Positions 11,311 to 24,448 of a stretch of 64,000 nt of DNA are shown here, piece by piece (positions within the stretch are counted from its first letter, which is position 1; each line of letters opens with the position of its first letter). This stretch comes from Megaleporinus macrocephalus. Taxonomy: Eukaryota; Chordata; Actinopteri; Characiformes; Anostomidae. The stretch covers positions 252,001 to 316,000 of the forward strand of contig CM038704.1 of assembly GCA_021613375.1 (NCBI GenBank), in the 5' to 3' direction. A model generated the notes under the pieces. It had not been told where the DNA came from, ran no database searches, and saw only the letters and a list, made by a program, of their open reading frames with translations. The position numbers and the translations under genes are program-made.

Positions 11311-14300
11311 TTAAACACTGTACTTACTAACAGACCCTCAATCCAATCAATCACCAATACTATCAACCCCACCTTATCAATAAAACACTGTACTTACTAA
11401 CAGACCCTCAATCCAATCAATCACCAATACTGTCAACCCCACCTTATCAATAAAACACTGTACTTACTAACAGACCCTCAATCCAATCAATCACCAATAC
11501 TATCAACCCCACCTTATCAATAAAACACTGTACTTACTAACAGACCCTCAATCCAATCAATCACCAATACTATCAACCCCACCTTATCAATAAAACACTG
11601 TACTTACTAACAGACCCTCAATCCAATCAATCCAATACTATCAACCCCACCTTATCAATAAAACACTGTACTTACTAACAGACCCTCAATCCAATCAATC
11701 ACCAATACTATCAACCCCACCTTATCAATAAAACACTGTCCTTACTAACAGACCCTCAATCCAATCAATCACCAATACTATCAACCCCACCTTATCAATA
11801 AAACACTGTACTTACTAACAGACCCTCAATTCAATCATCACCAATACTATCAACCCCACCTTATCAATAAAACACTGTACTTACTAACAGACCCTCAATC
11901 CAATCAATCACCAATACTATCAACCCCACCTTATCAATAAAAACAGTAACTTACTAACAGACCCTCAATCCAATCATCACCAATACTATCAACCCACCTT
12001 ATCAATAAAACACTGTACTTACTAACAGACCCCAAATCCAATCAATCACCAATACTATCAACCCCACCTTATCAATAAAACACTGTACTTACTAACAGAC
12101 CCTCAATCCAATCAATCACATACTATCAACCCCACCTTATATACACTATACTTACTAACAGACCCTCAATCCAATCAATCACCAATACTATCAACCCCAC
12201 CTTATCAATAAAACACTGTACTTACTAACAGACCCTCAATCCAATCAATCACCAATACTATCAACCCCACCTTATCAATAAAACACTATACTTACTAACA
12301 GACCCTCAATCCAATCAATCACCAATACTATCAACCCCACCTTATCAATAAAACACTGTACTTACTAACAGACCCTCAATCCAATCAATCACCAATACTA
12401 TCAACCCCACCTTATCAATAAAACACTATACTTACTAACAGACCCTCAATCCAATCAATCACCAATACTATCAACCCCACCTTATCAATAAAACACTGTA
12501 CTTACTAACAGACCCTCAATCCAATCAATCACCAATACTATCAACCCACCTTATCAATAACACACTGTACTTACTAACAGACCCCAATCAATCAATCACC
12601 AATACTATCAACCCCACCTTATCAATAAAACACTATACTTACTAACAGACCCTCAATCCAATCAACTCACCAATACTATCAACCCACCTTATCAATAAAA
12701 ACACTGTACTTACTAACAGACCCTCAATCCAATCAATCACCAATACTATCAACCCACCTTATCAATAAAACACTGTCCTTACTAACAGACCCTCAATCCA
12801 ATCAATCACCAATACTATCAACCCCACCTTATCAATAAAACACTGTACTTACTAACAGACCTCAATCCAATCAATCACCAATACTATCAACCCCACCCTT
12901 ATCATAAAACACTGTACTTACTAACAGACCCTCAATCCAATCAATCACCAATACTATCAACCCACCTTATCAATAAAACACTTACTTACTAACAGACCCT
13001 CAATCCAATCAATCACCAATACTATCAACCCCACCTTATCAATAAAACACTGTACATAACAGACCCCAATCCAATCATCACCAATACTATCACCCCACCT
13101 TATCAATAAAACACTATACTTACTAACAGACCCTCAATCCAATCAATCACCAATACTATCAACCCCACCTTTATAAAACACTATACTTACTAACAGACCC
13201 TCAATCCAATCATCACCAATACTATCAACACCACCTTATCATAAAACACTGTACTTACTAACAGACCCTCAATCCAATCAATCACCAATACTATCAACCC
13301 CACTATCAATAAAACACTGTACTTACTAACAGACCCTCAATCCAATCAATCACCAATACTATCAACCCCACCTTATCAATAAAACACTGTACTTACTAAC
13401 ATACCCTCAATCCAATCAATCACCAATACTATCAACCCCACCTTATCAATAAAACACTGTATTACTAACAGACCCTCAATCCAATCAATCACCAAACTAT
13501 CAACCCCACCTTATCAATAAAACACTGTACTTACTAACAGACCCTCAATCCAATCAATCACCAATACTATCAACCCCACCTTATCAATAAAACACTGTAC
13601 TTACTAACAGACCCTCAATCCAATCAATCACCAATACTATCAACCCCACCTTATCAATAAAACACTGTACTTACTAACAGACCCTCAATCCAATCAATCA
13701 CCAATACTATCAACCCCACCTTATCAATAAAACACTGTACTTACTAACAGACCCCCAATCCAATCAATCACCAATACTATCAACACCACCTTATCAATAA
13801 AACACTATACTTACTAACAGACCCTCAATCCAATCAATCACCAATACTATCAACCCCACCTTATCAATAAAACACTGTACTTACTAACAGACCCTCGATC
13901 CAATCAATCACCAATACTATCAACCCCACCTTATCAATAAAACACTGTACTTACTAACAGACCCTCAATCCAATCAATCACCAATACTATCAACCCCACC
14001 TTATCAATAAAACACTGTACTTACTAACAGACCTCAATCCAATCAATCACCAATACTATCAACCCACCTTATCAATAAAACACTGTACTTACTAACAGAC
14101 CCCAATCCAATCAATCACCAATACTATCAACCCCACCTTATCAATAAAACACTACTTACTAACAGACCCTCAATCCAATCAATCACCAATACTATCAACC
14201 CCACCTTATCAATAAAACACTGTACTTACTAACAGACCCTCAATCCAATCAATCACCAATACTATCAACCCCACCTTATCAATAAAACACTGTACTTACT

Positions 14301-15410
14301 AACAGACCCTCAATCCAATCAATCACCAATATTATCAACCCCACCTTATCAATAAAACACTATACTTACTAACAGACCCTCAATCCAATCCATCACCAAT
14401 ACTATCAAACCACCTTATCAATAAAACACTGTACTTACTAACAGACCCTCAATCCAATCAATCACCAATACTATCAACCCCACCTTATCAATAAAACACT
14501 GTACTTACTAACAGACCCTCAATCCAATCCATCACCAATACTATCAACCCCACCTTATCAATAAAACACTGTACTTACTAACAGACCCTCAATCCAATCA
14601 ATCACCAATACTGTCAACCCCACCTTATCAATAAAACACTGTACTTACTAACAGACCCTCAATCCAATCAATCACCAATACTATCAACCCCACCTTATCA
14701 ATAAAACACTGTATCTACTAACAGACCCTCAATCCAATCAATCACCAACACTATCAACCCCACCTTATCAATAAAACACTGTACTTACTAACAGACCCTC
14801 AATCCAATCAATCACCATACTATCACCCCACCTTATCAATAAAACACTGTTTACTAACAGACCCTCAATCCAATCCATCACCAATACTATCAACCCCACC
14901 TTATCAATAAAACACTGTACTTACTAACAGACCCTCAATCCAATCAATCACCAATACTATCAACCCCACCTTATCAATAAAACACTGTACTTACTAACAG
15001 ACCCTCAATCCAATCAATCACCAATACTATCAACCCCACCTTATCAATAAAACACTGTCCTTACTAACAGACCCTCAATCCAATCAATCACCAATACTAT
15101 CAACCCCACCTTATCAATAAAACACTGTACTTACTAACAGACCCTCAATCCAATCAATCACCAATACTATCAACCCCACCTTAACAATAAAACACTGTAC
15201 TTACTAACAGACCCTCAATCCAATCAATCACCAATACTATCAACCCCACCTTATCAATAAAACACTGTACTTACTAACAGACCCTCAATCCAATCAATCA
15301 CCAATACTATCAACCCCACCTTATCAATAAAACACTGTACTTACTAACAGACCCTCAATCCAATCAATCACCAATACTATCAACCCCACCTTATCAATAA
15401 AACACTGTAC
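11311..15410. repeat. 70-bp minisatellite, about 58 units
   Basis: Head-to-tail units containing CTTACTAACAGACCCTCAAT, CCAATCAATCACCAATACTA and CCCCACCTTATCAATAAAAC. Units near 11.9-13.3 kb carry many 1-4 bp indels; units at 13.5-14.0 and 14.9-15.4 kb are almost identical. On the minus (receptor sense) strand each unit has TTAGTAAGTACAG, a strong 5' splice-site look-alike; on the plus strand each unit has AATAAA. Confidence 0.97.
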
Positions 15411-18400
15411 TGATGTTGAACATTGCTGTGAGGATTTGATGGAGTGTTAGTGAGGTCAGGTACTGATGTTGAACATTGCTGTGAGGGTTTGATGGAGTGT
15501 TAGTGAGGTCAGGTACTGATGTTGAACATTGCTGTGAGGGTTTGATTGAGTGTTAGTGAGGTCAGGTACTGATGTTGAACATTGCTGTGAGGATTTGATG
15601 GAGTGTTAGTGAGTCAGGTACTGATGTTGAACATGCTGTGAGGGTTTGATGGAGTGTTAGTGAGGTCAGGTACTGATGTTGAACATTGCTGTGAGGATTT
15701 GATGGAGTGTTAGTGAGGTGAGGTACTGATGTTGAACATTGCTGTGAGGATTTGATTGAGTGTTAGTGAGGTCAGTACTGATGTTGAACATTGCTGTGAG
15801 GATTTGATGGAGTGTTAGTGAGGTCAGGTAGTGATGTTGAACATTGCTGTGAGGGTTTGATGGAGTGTTAGTGAGGTCAGGTAGTGATGTTGAACATTGC
15901 TGTGAGGGTTTGATGGAGTGTTAGTGAGGTCAGGTACTGGTGTTGAACATTGCTGTGAGGATTTGATGGAGTGTTAGTGAGGTCAGGTAGTGATGTTGAA
16001 CATTGCTGTGAGGGTTTGATTGAGTGTTAGTGAGGTCAGGTACTGATGTTGAACATTGCTGTGAGGGTTTGATTGAGTGTTAGTGAGGTCAGGTACTGAT
16101 GTTGAACATTGCGTGAGGAATTTGATGAGTGTTAGTGAGGTCAGGTACTGATGTTGAACATTGCTGTGAGGGTTTGATGGAGTGTTAGTGAGGTCAGGTA
16201 CTGATGTTGAACATTGCTGTGAGGGTTTGATTGAGTGTTAGTGAGGTCAGGTACTGATGTTGAACATTGCTGTGAGGATTTGATTGAGTGTTAGTGAGGT
16301 CAGGTACTGATGTTGAACATTGCTGTGAGGGTTTGATGGAGTGTTAGTGAGGTCAGGTAGTGATGTTGAACATTGCTGTGAGGGTTTGATGGAGTGTTAG
16401 TGAGGTCAGGTAGTGATGTTGAACATTGCTGTGGGTTTGATGGAGTGTTAGTGAGGTCAGGTAGTGATGTTGAACATTGCTGTGAGGGTTTGATGGAGTG
16501 TTAGTGAGGTCAGGTAGTGATGTTGAACATTGCTGTGAGGGTTTGATGGAGTGTTAGTGAGGTCAGGTAGTGATGTTGAACATTGCTGTGAGGGTTTGAT
16601 GGAGTGTTAGTGAGGTCAGGTACTGATGTTGAACATTGCTGTGAGGATTTGATTGAGTGTTAGTGAGGTCAGGTACTGATGTTGAACATTGCTGTGAGGG
16701 TTTGATGGAGTGTTAGTGAGGTCAGTAGTGATGTTGAACATTGCTGTGAGGGTTTGATGGAGTGTTAGTGAGGTCAGGTAGTGATGTTGAACAATTGCTG
16801 TGAGGGTTTGATGGAGTGTTAGTGAGGTCAGGTAGTGATGTTGAACATTGCTGTGAGGGTTTGATGGAGTGTTAGTGAGGTCAGGTAGTGATGTTGAACA
16901 TTGCTGTGAGGGTTGGTTGGAGTGTTAGTGAGGTCAGGTAGTGATGTTGAACATTGCTGTGAGGGTTTGATGGAGTGTTAGTGAGGTCAGGTACTGGTGT
17001 TGAACATTGCTGTGAGGATTTGATGGAGTGTTAGGAGGTCAGGTAGTGATGTTGAACATTGCTGTGAGGGTTTGATTGAGTGTTAGTGAGGTCAGGTACT
17101 GATGTTGAACATTGCTGTGAGGGTTTGATTGAGTGTTAGTGAGGTCAGGTACTGATGTTGAACATTGCTGTGAGGGTTTGATGGAGTGTTAGTGAGGTCA
17201 GGTACTGATGTTGAACATTGCTGTGAGGATTTGATTGAGTGTTAGTGAGGTCAGGTACTGATGTTGAACATTGCTGATGTGGGGTTTGATGGAGTGTTAG
17301 TGAGGTCAGGTACTGTGTTGAACATTGCTGTGAGGGTTTGATGGAGTGTTAGTGAGGTCAGGTAGTGATGTTGAACATTGCTGTGAGGGTTTGATGGAGT
17401 GTTAGTGAGGTCAGGTAGTGATGTTGAACATTGCTGTGAGGTTTGATGGAGTGTTAGTGAGGTCAGGTAGTGATGTTGAACATTGCTGTGAGGGTTTGAT
17501 GGAGTGTTAGTGAGGTCAGGTAGTGATGTTGAACATTGCTGTGAGGTTTGATGGAGTGTTAGTGAGGTCAGGTAGTGATGTTGAACATTGCTGTAGGGTT
17601 TGATGGAGTGTTAGTGAGGTCAGGTAGTGATGTTGAACATTGCTGTGAGGGTTTGATGGAGTGTTAGTGAGGTCAGGTACTGATGTTGAACATTGCTGTG
17701 AGGATTTGATTGAGTGTTAGTGAGGTCAGGTACTGATGTTGAACATTGCTGTGAGGGTTTGATGGAGTGTTAGTGAGGTCAGGTAGTGATGTTGAACATT
17801 GCTGTGAGGGTTTGATGGAGTGTTAGTGAGGTCAGGTAGTGATGTTGAACATTGCTGTGAGGGTTTGATGGAGTGTTAGTGAGGTCAGGTAGTGATGTTG
17901 AACATTGCTGTGAGGGTTGATGGAGTGTTAGTGAGGTCAGGTAGTGATGTTGAACATTGCTGTGAGGGTTTGATGGAGTGTTAGTGAGGTCAGGTAGTGA
18001 TGTTGAACATTGCTGTGAGGGTTTGATGGAGTGTTAGTGAGGTCAGGTAGTGATGTTGAACATTGCTGTGAGGATTTGATGGAGTGTTAGTGAGGTGAGG
18101 TACTGATGTTGAACATTGCTGTGAGGGTTTGATTGAGTGTTAGTGAGGTCAGGTAGTGATGTTGAACATTGCTGTGAGGGTTTGATGGAGTGTTAGTGAG
18201 GTCAGGTACTGATGTTGAACATTGCTGTGAGGGTTTGATGGAGTGTTAGTGAGGTCAGGTAGTGATGTTGAACATTGCTGTGAGGGTTTGATGGAGTGTT
18301 AGTGAGGTCAGGTAGTGATGTTGAACATTGCTGTGAGGGTTTGAGGAGTGTTAGTGAGGACAGGTAGTGATGTTGAACATTGCTGTGAGGGTTTGATGGA

Positions 18401-18735
18401 GTGTTAGTGAGGTCAGGTAGTGATGTTGAACATTGCTGTGAGGGTTTTGATGGAGTGTGTTAGTGAGGTCAGGGTAGTGATGTTGAACATTGCTGTGAGG
18501 GTTTGATGGAGTGTTAGTGAGGTCAGGTAGTGATGTTGAACATTGCTGTGAGGTTTGATGGAGTGTTAGTGAGGTCAGGTAGTGATGTTGAACATTGCTG
18601 TGAGGGTTTTGATGGAGTGTTAGTGAGGTCAGGTAGTGATGTTGAACATTGCTGTGAGGGTTTGATGGAGTGTTAGTGAGGTCAGGTAGTGATGTTGAAC
18701 ATTGCTGTGAGGGTTTGATGGAGTGTTAGTGAGGT
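15406..18735. repeat. 53-bp minisatellite, about 63 units
   Basis: Units contain GATGTTGAACATTGCTGTGA and TTTGATGGAGTGTTAGTGAG. Variable sites: AGGTACTG/AGGTAGTG, GAGGGTTT/GAGGATTT, GATGGAG/GATTGAG. It abuts the 70-bp array with no spacer (the two share CTGTACT at about 15404-15411). Confidence 0.97.
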
Positions 18736-19180
18736 GGTACTGAACCAGTAGTGCTGTGTGAGATTCTGAGGAACAGTAAGTAGAATAACGAGTTCTCTTC
18801 ATTAACATTGTTTACCTGGCGCTACACTCTCTGACACTCTGGCGAGGAGTGACCTGCTTTACACCTCCTCTGAGTAAGAGTGCGTTACTGACTGAGGCTC
18901 CTCTCCTCCTGTCACCACAGCAGAACCCTTAAGGTACCATACAGAACCAGATCCTGCACAATCTCCATCAGTCTGCAGAACTTTTTCACCAGGAAACGTT
19001 GTGTGTGTTCACGGTTCTATATAAAACTGTTCTCTTTTCTAAAGAACCCTTGGAGCCACTGAAGGTTCTATTAGTGTGAAAGTGAACGTCTTATCTTCTC
19101 TCTGGTTCTGATTGTATCTTCTACTCTTCTTCTGAACGTGGTTCCTCACCGGCGCCGCTCGCTCACCAAGATCTTCAACA
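18736..19180. other. Short non-tandem island between arrays
   Basis: About 445 bp of ordinary sequence between two arrays. Phrases such as GTTCTATATAAAACTGTTCT and AAAGAACCCTTGGAGCCACT look like an interspersed repeat. No gene is called. Confidence 0.4.
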
Positions 19181-19182
19181 TC

Positions 19183-20170
19183 ACGGTGTTTACTGTTCTC
19201 TCATTGGCCGTGTTTACTGTTCTCTCATTGGCTGTGTTTACTGTTCTCTCATTGGCTGTGTTTACTGTTCTCTCATTGGCTGTGTTTACTGTTCTCTCAT
19301 TGACTGTGTTTACTGTTCTCTCATTGGCTGTGTTTACTCCTCTCTCATTGGCTGTGTTTACTGTTCTCTCATTGGCTGTGTTTACTCCTCTCTCATTGGC
19401 TGTGTTTACTGTTCTCTCATTGGCTGTGTTTACTGTTCTCTCATTGGCTGTGTTTACTGTTCTCTCATTGACTGTGTTTACTGTTCTCTCATTGGCTGTG
19501 TTTACTGTTCTCTCATTGGCTGTGTTTACTGTTCTCTCATTGGCTGTGTTTACTGTTCTCTCATTGACTGTGTTTACTGTTCTCTCATTGGCCGTGTTTA
19601 CTGTTCTCTCATTGACTGTGTTTACTGTTCTCTCATTGGCTGTGTTTACTGTTCTCTCATTGGCCGTGTTTACTGTTCTCTCATTGGCCGTGTTTACTGT
19701 TCTCTCATTGACTGTGTTTACTGTTCTCTCATTGGCTGTGTTTACTGTTCTCTCATTGGCTGTGTTTACTGTTCTCTCATTGACTGTGTTTACTGTTCTC
19801 TCATTGGCGTGTTTACTGTTCTCTCATTGGCCGTGTTTACTGTTCTCTCATTGGCTGTGTTTACTGTTCTCTCATTGGCTGTGTTTACTGTTCTCTCATT
19901 GTCTGTGTTTACTGTTCTCTCATTGGCTGTGTTTACTGTTCTCTCATTGGCCGTGTTTACTGTTCTCTCATTGGCCGTGTTTACTGTTCTCTCATTGGCC
20001 GTGTTTACTGTTCTCTCATTGGCTGTGTTTACTGTTCTCTCATTGACTGTGTTTACTGTTCTCTCATTGGCTGTGTTTACTGTTCTCTCATTGGCTGTGA
20101 TTACTGTTCTCTCATTGACTGTGTTTACTGTTCTCTCATTGGCTGTGTTTACTGTTCTCTCATTGGCTGC
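19183..20170 (+). repeat. 24-bp minisatellite, about 41 units
   Basis: Units begin GTGTTTACTGTTCTCTCATT and end GGCT, GGCC or GACT. Because 24 is a multiple of three, the array gives long Val-Phe-Thr-Val-Leu-Ser-Leu frames that are artefacts. Each unit carries TGTTTAC. Confidence 0.97.
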
Positions 20171-20284
20171 CTGTTCTTAATGATCTAACCAGGAGCAGCA
20201 CCTTCACCACCACTGACCAGAGATCAGAATACACAGCACTACTTCCTCATCCTCACATACTGGACTGATTCAGCTCCACAATAC

Positions 20285-22038
20285 AGACTCACTATCACCT
20301 CTTCAGGTACAAAGTGGTACTACAGTGACTCACTCTCACCTCTTCAGGTACAAAGTGGTACTACAGTGACTCACTATCACCTCTTCAGGTACAAAGCGGT
20401 ACTACAGTGACTCACTATCACCTCTTCAGGTACAAAGCGGTACTACAGTGACTCACTATCACCTCTTCAGGTACAAAGCGGTACTACAGTAACTCACTAT
20501 CACCTCTTCAGGTACAAAGTGGTACTACAGTGACTCACTATCACCTCTTCAGGTACAAAGCGGTACTACAGTGACTCACTATCACCTCTTAAGGTACAAA
20601 GCGGTACTACAGTAACTCACTATCACCTCTTCAGGTACAAAGTGGTACTACAGTGACTCACTATCACCTCTTCAGGTACAAAGTGGTACTACAGTGACTC
20701 ACTTTCACCTCTTCAGGTACAAAGTGGTACTACAGTGACTCACTATTACCTCTTCAGGTACAAAGTGGTACTACAGTGACTCACTATCACCTCTTCAGTT
20801 AAAAAGCGGTACTCAGTGACTCACTATCACCTCTTCAGGTACAAAGTGGTAGTAAAAAAAATCGGTATCACCTCTTCAGGTACAAGTGGTACTACAGTGA
20901 CTCACTATTACCTCTTCAGGTACAAAGTGGTACTACAGTGACTCACTATCACCTCTTCAGGTACAAAGTGGTACTACAGTGACTCACTATTACTCTTCAG
21001 GTACAAAGTGGTACTACAGTGACTCACTATCACCTCTTCAGGTACAAAGCGGTACTACAGTGACTCACTATCACCTCTTCAGGTACAAAGTGGTACTAAA
21101 GTGACTCACTATCACCTCTTCAGGTACAAAGTGGTACTACAGTGACTCACTATCACCTCTTCAGGTACAAAGTGGTACTACAGTGACTCACTATTACCTC
21201 TTCAGGTACAAAGTGGTACTACAGTGACTCACTATCACCTCTTCAGGTACAAAGCGGTACTACAGTAACTCACTATCACCTCTTCAGGTACAAAGTGGTA
21301 CTAAAGTGACTCACTATCACCTCTTCAGGTACAAAGTGGTACTACAGTGACTCACTTTCACCTCTTCAGGTACAAAGTGGTACTACAGTGACTCACTATT
21401 ACCTCTTCAGGTACAAAGTGGTACTACAGTGACTCACTATCACCTCTTCAGGTACAAAGCGGTACTACAGTGACTCACTATCACCTCTTCAGGTACAAAG
21501 TGGTACTACAGTGACTCACTATCACCTCTTCAGGTACAAAGTGGTACTACAGTGACTCACTATTACCTCTTCAGGTACAAAGTGGTACTACAGTGACTCC
21601 TATCACCTCTTCAGGTACAAGTGGTGGTACTACAGTGACTCACTATTACCTCTTCAGGTACAAAGTGGTACTACAGTGACTCACTATCACCTCTTCAGGT
21701 ACAAAGCGGTACTACAGTGACTCATATCACCTCTTCAGGTACAAAGTGGTACTAAAGTGACTCACTATCACCTCTTCAGGTACAAAGTGGTACTACAGTG
21801 ACTCACTATCACCTCTTCAGGTACAAAGTGGTACTACAGTGACTCACTATTACCTCTTCAGGTACAAAGTGGTACTACAGTGACTCACTATCACCTCTTC
21901 AGGTACAAAGCGGTACTACAGTAACTCACTATCACCTCTTCAGGTACAAAGTGGTACTAAAGTGACTCACTATCACCTCTACAGGTACAAAGTGGTACTA
22001 CAGTGACTCACTATCACCTCTTCAGGTACAAAGTGGTA
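20285..22038 (+). repeat. 41-bp minisatellite, about 42 units
   Basis: Units contain ACTCACTATCACCTCTTCAG and GTACAAAGTGGTACTACAGT, with AGCGG, CTATTACC and CTAAAG variants. The same unit in the same orientation forms the array at 41235-41870. Confidence 0.97.
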
Positions 22039-22039
22039 A

Positions 22040-22632
22040 AATTCTGTTAATTGTAGTTCATTTTAAAATGTTTAGAACTAAACATCTTGCACATTGCTTC
22101 TTTAAAATATGTTCTTCAAAATTGCTTTCTGTGAGGAGCTTTTAGAGGTGGACGTCTGGTTCCATTCATCTCCACTGTGAACAGATCTGACTGTATCCAG
22201 AACAGACAGTTTCACACAGAATCTCTCTGAATGTTAAATTTAGATTAAATACCTGTACATTACCTGTACACTGTAAAACATAATAATTGCACTGAATTTC
22301 ACTTATTAGTAAAAAAAAGCTAGTTCACTGTTTCTTGTATAGTCTGTAGTTATGGAGGTAAATCTACATCAGTTAAAGTCCTACAGACTGAAGAGTCTTG
22401 TGGTCTAAAAAGCTTCCCAGCATCCTTTGTGGTTTCTGTTATTCTTATTTTTCAAATTAATTAAATAATAAGTGAGTTAATTAGCTGATAAGCTGCTAGA
22501 GTCTTCAGAAATGGGTGACTCTATTCTTATCTGAGCTCTTTATTCATCACTGTATTAAACAGTTTATTTAATATAAACGAGTTATTTTAATTAATGAGAA
22601 TATTTTACACACAGAAGAACATTTAATTAATA

Positions 22633-22663
<31 letters not shown>

Positions 22664-22775
22664 AATAATTAATTAAACTATTGGCTAGTTAAAGAGGAAG
22701 CAGAACGTAAACAGTAGATCAGGAATGTTTGAGTTAAACTCACAAACCGTAAAATCTATATACTATAAATGACTT
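22040..22775. repeat. Fragment of the miniature inverted-repeat family, plus ATT microsatellite
   Basis: 22125-22203 is a 79-bp inverted copy of 22866-22944 with about two mismatches. 22630-22662 is an (ATT)n run. No gene is seen. Confidence 0.6.
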
Positions 22776-23527
22776 AAAGGGGAACTCCACCAGCTTTTCA
22801 AAATGTCAACATAAATAAACAGTTAAAATATGAACGCAGTGGTTCTGTATATATAAACACATTCGGTTCTAGATACAGTCAGATCTGTTCACAGTGGAGG
22901 TGAATGGAACCAGACGTCCACCTCTAAAAGCTCCTCACAGAAAGTTCTTACAGTAGATGTTATAAATACACTGTCTGATTCTGAGACGCTGTTTATGATA
23001 GTTTAGAGAAGATCTCAGTCTTAAACTCCATTCATGGTGGAGGGATACATGCAGGACGCTGTGAGGCTCAAATAGTCCCCAAAGAAAACCTAGTATTTTC
23101 AGATCTTCCACATTTTACCATCAACATCCAGATAAACTCAGAAGACACGTGTAGCTTCACTGGTGGGTTTAAGTATAAAGTTATTTTTCCCCACAACCTT
23201 GTCTAACGTTACATAGATGCTCTGATAACGTTTAAAAGAAAACCTTTTAATCAGACGTTTGAAGATGTTTCATATATTAAAGATTCTTTCAGATGTTATG
23301 ATATTAGATGTTTTGAGGATGTTGCCAGGGCCGCAGACAGAGCTACCTGATGATGCTTTAAAGAACGTTCTCCTGCTTTAATAGAACAGTAATAAAGTAT
23401 TAATAGAACATTAATAGAACATTAATAGAACGTGTGTTTTTAGTCTAAATGCAAATAAATTCTTTATGTTTTCTTTAGTCAGTTGACCATGTTCAGAAAC
23501 TTATGAAACTCGGTGGAGTTCCCCTTT
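22776..23527. mobile_element. MITE-like element with perfect 16-bp terminal inverted repeats
   Basis: Left end AAAGGGGAACTCCACC (22776-22791) and right end GGTGGAGTTCCCCTTT (23512-23527) are exact reverse complements. The left flank is TTAA (22774-22777); the right flank does not preserve TTAA. The interior has no coding capacity. It contains CAGATAAACTCAGAAGACAC (23130-23149), which recurs at about 30269 and, changed, at 26332. TTAA targets occur in piggyBac- and Kolobok-type non-autonomous elements, but no superfamily is assigned. Confidence 0.7.
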
Positions 23528-23539
23528 GGTTCCAGTGTG

Positions 23540-24160
23540 TGCTGGGGGTACCTGAGCGCGCGCCCTGCCCCGCAGTGACGGTTGTTTCAGACTGAAGGTA
23601 AGTGTTTGTATTTATCTTCTCTCTCATATGCAAATCATATGTAAATATGTTACAGCTCTGCTACCCTGGCAACGCAGTCAAATAGCTGCTAATATGCAAA
23701 TGAGCAAAACAACTGCAGCTTTTTTTCCTCAACCCCCCACCAAAACCCCCCGCGCGCCCAAAACCTCCCGTCCTCGCGCGTCTCCTGCTGCCACCAGTGA
23801 ACGTGTAGGAGGACCTCAGGTAATCACTCACCTGCCATCCTGTCTGCAGCTGCTCTCACGCGCGCTAAAGTTCTCTCACGCGGGCGAAAAGTCACCAGTC
23901 AGGATGTCCAGAGCGTCGAGACACGAGCTCTCATCTCCTCCAAACGGGCGTCTGCCACGAGCGCGCGCAGCCCTTCATCCGCCCTGAGCAGGTCCGGTTC
24001 TCCGCGGCTGGAATGTGGAAGCGCGCGGCGCTCCGGGCGCGTTTTGTCGCGAGCGGAGAAAGCTCAGTTCCCTGGAAGCGCGGTATGTGTCCTGACTCCG
24101 CCCCTTTACTTTCTCAGGCAAGCTCACGCGAACAGCTCGTAAACACGCAGCTCAGACCGG
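23540..24160. promoter_or_regulatory. CpG-rich segment, possible promoter or first exon
   Basis: A dense cluster of GCGC and CG steps (for example GAGCGCGCGCCCTGCCCCGC at 23554-23573, and 23858-24090) contrasts with the CpG-poor neighbourhood. A donor-like AAG|GTAAGT sits at 23597-23602. Short open frames span it, but none has a recognisable domain. It could be a promoter for an unannotated transcript, or a far-upstream noncoding exon of the minus-strand receptor gene; the sequence does not decide. Confidence 0.35.
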
Positions 24161-24448
24161 CGAGGGGAACTCCACCGAATTTCTGGAGTTTTCTAGAGAG
24201 CCGTCACAGTGGTGGTGATGGTAACCAGGATCCGCGTGCAGTGAAATTACATTTAAACACATTACATTTAGATGTGATGAGTGATATTACTGTGAGAATG
24301 TAGTGAAGAGACTCCAGACTGGTTTTAACTAGTTTCAATCAGACTGTTAGTAATCAGACACTGTTCTAATAATCTGCTTCTGATAGATTTCATTATTTAC
24401 CACAGTGAGAGAAAACTTCAGATCTAAACCAGGAACAGAGACTTTACA

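Noticed and set aside
11271..11372. 34-residue N-terminal extension of the receptor from the upstream ATG
   Set aside because: It crosses a good 3' splice site and enters the 70-bp array; it is most likely intron.
11311..18735. CRISPR-like regular arrays
   Set aside because: Units are directly head-to-tail with no unique spacers, and the genome is vertebrate.
19138..20046. 302-codon frame with Val-Phe-Thr-Val-Leu-Ser-Leu-Ala repeats, looking like a membrane protein
   Set aside because: 24-bp minisatellite translated; hydrophobic appearance comes from repeat composition.
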